Below, one piece after another: positions 5,377 through 9,083 of a DNA stretch of 9,083 nt; the stretch's first letter is position 1; each line of letters starts with the position of its first letter. Both the position numbers and the translations under genes were made by a program. Below the pieces are notes generated by a model. It did no database searches. It had not been told where the DNA came from and saw only the letters and a list, made by a program, of their open reading frames with translations. This DNA is from JBKPHS01 sp046729975 (GTDB taxonomy: Bacteria > Actinomycetota > Thermoleophilia > Solirubrobacterales > Thermoleophilaceae), in the NCBI GenBank assembly GCA_046729975.1, contig JBKPHS010000177.1, positions 1-9,083 on the forward strand, read 5' to 3'.

Positions 5377-8300
5377 TCAGGCGGTCAGCGTCAGCTTCCG
5401 CGGACCCTGCCGGAAGCCCACTTCGATCAGCAGCCCCTCGAACGGCGAGCCGACGACCGGCTCGCCGTCGAAGCGCTCGAGAGCCAGTCGCTTGAGGCGG
5501 CCGCGGCGGACGTGGTCGGCCAGGGCCTCGAGCGCCTCGTGCAGCCAGGCGGCGGGCTCGCCGGAGCCGTCCAGTGGCTCGCGCAGGGCGGCCAGGCCCT
5601 TCCCTCCCCGCTCCACGTAGAGCACCGGCTCCGCGTCCAGCATCACGACGTAGGCCCCCGGCACCCGCGAGGGTCGGCGGCGGGAGTCCTCAGTATCACG
5701 CTTGGGCCACGGCAGCGAGGCGCCGTAGGCGTTGGCCGGGTCGGTGGCGCCGAGCACGAGCGGGCCGGCGGGCTCGTCGGTGCGCAGGCCGCGCAACCTC
5801 TCGACCGCGGCGCCGAGGGCGAACTGGGCGCCGCCCAGGCCCTCCACGAAGTAGCCGCGGCGCGCGGTGCCGAGGGTCTCGAGGTTCGCGAGCTCGCCAT
5901 AGAGAGAGGCGAAGCCGCCGGGAATGCCCTCGGCGAGCACCGTCTCGCGCGTGACTATGCCGTAGCGCTCGAGCAGCATCTCGGCCAGCGCGCGCATGCG
6001 TGGACCATGGGCGGGAGCGTCGCGGAAGAGGGATGCGGTGAGCGACCAGCGGCCCTGGATCTGCGGCGCCGCCGGCCGGCGGCGCCGGGCGAAGCGGCGC
6101 TGCCGCTGTTCCTCGCCCTTCGCGAGGGAGAGGCGCGGCGCGCGCAGCGGCGCGAAGGCGTCGTTCGTCACCTCGCCCGCCCAGACGAGGTCCCAGAGGG
6201 CCCGCTGCAGCTCGACCGGCTCAGCCTCGATCTCCGCCAGAAGATCGGTCCAGAACGAGGCGCCGCGCCCCAGCCGCTCGCGAATCGCATCATGCAGCGG
6301 CCCGTCCGGTGGCTCGCCCTTGAACGGCGGCGGCCCGAGGAAGCGCACGTCGTCGCGGAAGTAGAGAGCCACCTTGCCCGAGCTCCTTCCGAGGGCGCCG
6401 GCGCCGATCCAGACCACCTCCCCGCCGGCGCAGAGGGCGTCCAGCCAGGCGGGCGAGTAGGCGCCGACCCGCCGCGGCAGCACGTCCCGCTCCCATACCT
6501 CCGGCGTCAGCGCAAGTCCCTGAAGCGGCACGAGCAGCTCGCGAAGGCGGTCCACGCCGGCGCCGCCCGGCGGCGAGGCGTCGATGCCCTGCCAGGCGGG
6601 AAGGAGCCGCGCCAGCGCGCCTTGCTCCGCCGGCTCGACCTCCCTGCGCAGTGATGCGAGCGAGGCTCGCCGGAGCCGCCGTAGCACCAAGGCGTCGCAC
6701 CACTCGCGCTCCGCGCCTCCGGGACGAAGCTCGCCGCGCACGAGCTGGCCGGCGCGCTCGAGCTCGCGCAGCGCGGGCGCGACGTCCACGCCGTAGCGGT
6801 CCGCCGGCTCACGGGTGGTGAACGGTCCGTGGGTGCGGGCGTAGCGGCGCAGGACCCGCAGCAGCGCCTCCTCGACCGGCTCGAGGAAGGAGCCGGGCAG
6901 CCCGCCCGGCGGCACGGCGCCGAAGGCGTCGCGGTAGAGGCCCGCGTCCTCGGCGGGAATCCAGCGGTCCTCGCCGGCGATCGGCAGCGAGACCGCCCGG
7001 CCCTGCTTCGCGAGCTCGTCGAGCATGCGCTTGGCCGAGACAGCCTCCAGCGAGCGCGCCTGCGCCTCGTCGGTTGTCAGGTCACCGAGCGCGCGAAGCA
7101 CGTCGTGCATGCCGTCGGCGTTGGCGGCGCGCGTGCGGTCGCTCAGGCGCTGGAGGTCGGCCTCCACCTCGTCGAGCGCAGCAGGGTCGATGAGCTCGCG
7201 CAGCTCCTCCTGGCCGAGCAGCTCGCGCAGGAGGTCGCGGTCGAGCGACAGCGCGGCGGCACGCCGCTCGGCGTTCGGCGTGTCGCCCTCGTACATGTAC
7301 GTGGCCACGTAGTCGAAGAGCAGCGAAGAGGCGAACGGCGACGCGCGCGAGGTCTCGGCCTCCACGAGCGACAGCTCGCGCGTGTGCAGACCGCGCAGCA
7401 GCGCGACGAGAGCCGGGACGTCGAGCACGTCGCGCAGGCACTCGCGGTAGGTCTCGAGGACGATCGGGAAATGGGAGTAGCGCTTGGCCACCTCGAGGAG
7501 CGACTGCGCCTTCAGGCGCTGCTGCCAGAGGGGAGTTCGCCTGCCCGGGTAGGCGCGCGGGATCAAAAGCGCCCGGGCTGCGTTCTCGCGGAAGCGCGCG
7601 CCGTACAGCGCCGACGCCCCGAGCTCGCCCACCACCAGGTCCTCGACCTCGTCCGGCTCGACCAGCACGAGCTCGGCGCCGGGAGGGTCGTCCGCGTCGG
7701 GGAGGTGGACGATGATGCCGTCGTCCGACCAGATCGCGTCGGCCTCGAGGCCGAACTGGTCGCGGATGCGCGCGGACAGCGCGAGCCCCCAGGCGGCATG
7801 CACGCGGCCGCCATAGGGCGAGAGGACGCAGAGCCGCCAGTCGCCGATCTCGTCGCGGAAGCGCTCGACCACGATCGTGCGCTCGGATGGCACGACCCGC
7901 GTCGCCTCGCGCTGCTCCCGCAGGAATGTGACGAGGTTGCGCGCGGCGCGCTCGTCGAGGTCGTGGGACTCCTCGAGCTCCGCCGGCTCGCGGTCCACGG
8001 CCCAGCGACAGAACTCCCCGATGGCCCTGCCGAGCTCCGCCGGGCGGCCGACGCCGTCGCCGCGCCAGAACGGCACGGCGCCCGGCGCTCCGGGCGCGGG
8101 CGTGACGATCACGCGGTCGCGCGTGATCTCCTCGATGCGCCAGGTCGAGGCGCCGAGCATGAACGCCTGGCCGGGGCGGGCCTCATACACCATCTCCTCG
8201 TCGAGCTCGCCGACACGCCGCCCGTCCGGCAGGTGGACCCCGAACAGCCCGCGATCCGGGATCGTGCCGGCGTTCGTGACGGCGAGCTGGCGGGCGCCCT

Positions 8301-8968
8301 GGCGCGCGCGGATCTTGTCCTCCACGCGGTCCCAGACGATTCGCGGACGCAGCTCGCCGAACTCCTCCGACGGGTAGCGGCCGTCGAGCATGTCGAGCAC
8401 GTTGTCGAGCAGCTCGCGCGAGAGCTCGGAGTAGGGGTAGGAGCGCCGCAGGAGCTCGTGCAGCTCGGGCACGGGCCACTCGTCCTCCGTCGCGACCATG
8501 GCGACGATCTGCTGCGCGAGCACGTCGAGGGGGTTGCGCGGCACGACGGTCTCCTCGATCAGCCCCTCGCGCATCCGCTTGGCCACCACGGCGGACTCCA
8601 CGAGGTCCGCGCGGAACTTGGGGAAGATGCGGCCCTTCGAGACCTCGCCCACGCCGTGGCCCGCGCGGCCGATCCGCTGGAGGCCACGCGTGACCGACTT
8701 GGGCGACTCCACCTGCAGCACCAGGTCGACCGCCCCCATGTCGATGCCGAGCTCGAGCGAGGACGTCGCCACGAGGCAGGGCAGCTCACCCGACTTCAGC
8801 AGCTCCTCGACCACGAGCCGCTCCTCCCGTGCCAGGGAGCCGTGGTGCGCCCGCGCGATGTCGGCCGGCTGGCCGTCACTGCGCGGGGTGTGCCCGTCCG
8901 GGCTCACCCCGCCAGCAGCAGCGAGCTCGTTCAAGCGCACCGCCAGCCGCTCCGCGCCGCGGCGGTTG
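5377..8968 (-). CDS. lhr: Lhr-type large DEAD/DEAH helicase, missing N-terminus (partial)
   Basis: 1196 codons of the long helicase-related protein Lhr, a superfamily 2 ATP-dependent 3'-5' helicase that loads on single-stranded DNA and acts in DNA repair. Counting from the first genomic codon (Asn): the fragment starts inside the second RecA domain at NRRGAERLAVRLNEL, then HHG (41-43), motif V ATSSLELGID (67-76) and motif VI QRIGRAGH (97-104). After it come the Lhr-specific winged-helix and beta-barrel modules, including HLPDGRRVGELDEE and MLGASTWRIEEI (about 245-281), and a long C-terminal region from about 660 with winged helices related to AlkZ/YcaQ-type glycosylases; WIGAGALGRSSGKVALY (863-879 counted with ten non-genomic residues) is typical. 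Walker A, DEXH box and start codon, about 300 residues, lie beyond the contig end. The reading frame is uninterrupted. Any start codon called at 8995-8997 is inside adapter sequence and not real. Confidence 0.95.
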
Positions 8969-9036
8969 CTGTCTCTTATACACATCTCCGAGCCCACGAG
9001 ACGTCCTGGATAATATCGTATGCCGTCTTCTGCTTG
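8969..9036 (+). other. Illumina Nextera adapter read-through (sequencing artefact)
   Basis: 8969-8987 is exactly the 19-base Tn5 mosaic end CTGTCTCTTATACACATCT. 8988-9002 (CCGAGCCCACGAGAC) completes the Nextera read-2 adapter. 9003-9012 (GTCCTGGATA) sits where a 10-base i7 index belongs. 9013-9036 is the P7 flow-cell sequence ending GCCGTCTTCTGCTTG, with a single mismatch at 9015 (A for C). This is library construct, not genome. Forward translation gives VSYTHLRAHET and LIHISEPTRRPG, and reverse gives MGSEMCIRDS, peptides that recur as false termini in predicted proteins. Confidence 0.99.

Positions 9037-9083
<47 letters not shown>

Noticed and set aside
5512..6654. 380-codon plus-strand open frame opposite lhr
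   Set aside because: Antisense shadow with low-complexity composition and no recognisable motif; the opposite strand encodes the Lhr C-terminal region.
8969..8987. Tn5 mosaic end as evidence of a natural Tn5/IS50 insertion
   Set aside because: The sequence continues into the Nextera read-2 adapter, index and P7, not into IS50 sequence, so it comes from library tagmentation.

Overview
This is a high-GC contig end whose gene order and protein sequences suggest an actinomycete, most likely Thermoleophilia (Solirubrobacterales or Gaiellales-like). The clues are the strong G/C bias at third codon positions, TANNNT-like -10 boxes placed for leaderless transcripts, and a small secreted protein of a type I associate with that class. 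The taxonomic call is inference from memory of protein families, not a search. The last 115 bases (8969-9083) are not biological: they are an Illumina Nextera adapter, an index, a P7 sequence and a poly-G tail.

Layout. On the minus strand, 1-1823 looks like one operon in the order Crp-family regulator, protein-L-isoaspartate methyltransferase (pcm), NUDIX hydrolase, and the first 17 codons of a probable ASCH-domain protein that runs off the left edge. The 59-base gap 1824-1882 is a divergent promoter region with a near-perfect CRP-spaced palindrome and a 10-bp tandem repeat. On the plus strand, 1883-3511 carries ridA and ilvA three bases apart. A 117-base gap (3512-3628) holds no convincing signal. 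A plus-strand secreted protein of unknown function (3629-4204) overlaps tail-to-tail with a minus-strand glycerophosphodiester phosphodiesterase-family gene (4178-4921). A short divergent region (4922-4986) leads into a small stand-alone tandem ACT-domain protein (4987-5358). From 5377 to 8968 on the minus strand is most of a large Lhr-type DNA helicase whose N-terminal ATP-binding domain is cut off by the contig end.

How the genes fit together. RidA removes reactive enamine/imine products that IlvA generates, so the ridA-ilvA pair is a metabolic unit. Pcm repairs aged proteins, NUDIX enzymes commonly clean nucleotide pools, and Lhr is a DNA-repair helicase, so the neighbourhood has a loose damage-control flavour, though only ridA-ilvA is a strong functional link. 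I found no mobile element, CRISPR array, RNA gene, defence system or new multi-gene system. The window is mostly ordinary chromosomal housekeeping; the most consequential observation is the adapter read-through, which would create a chimeric start for the Lhr protein if left in.
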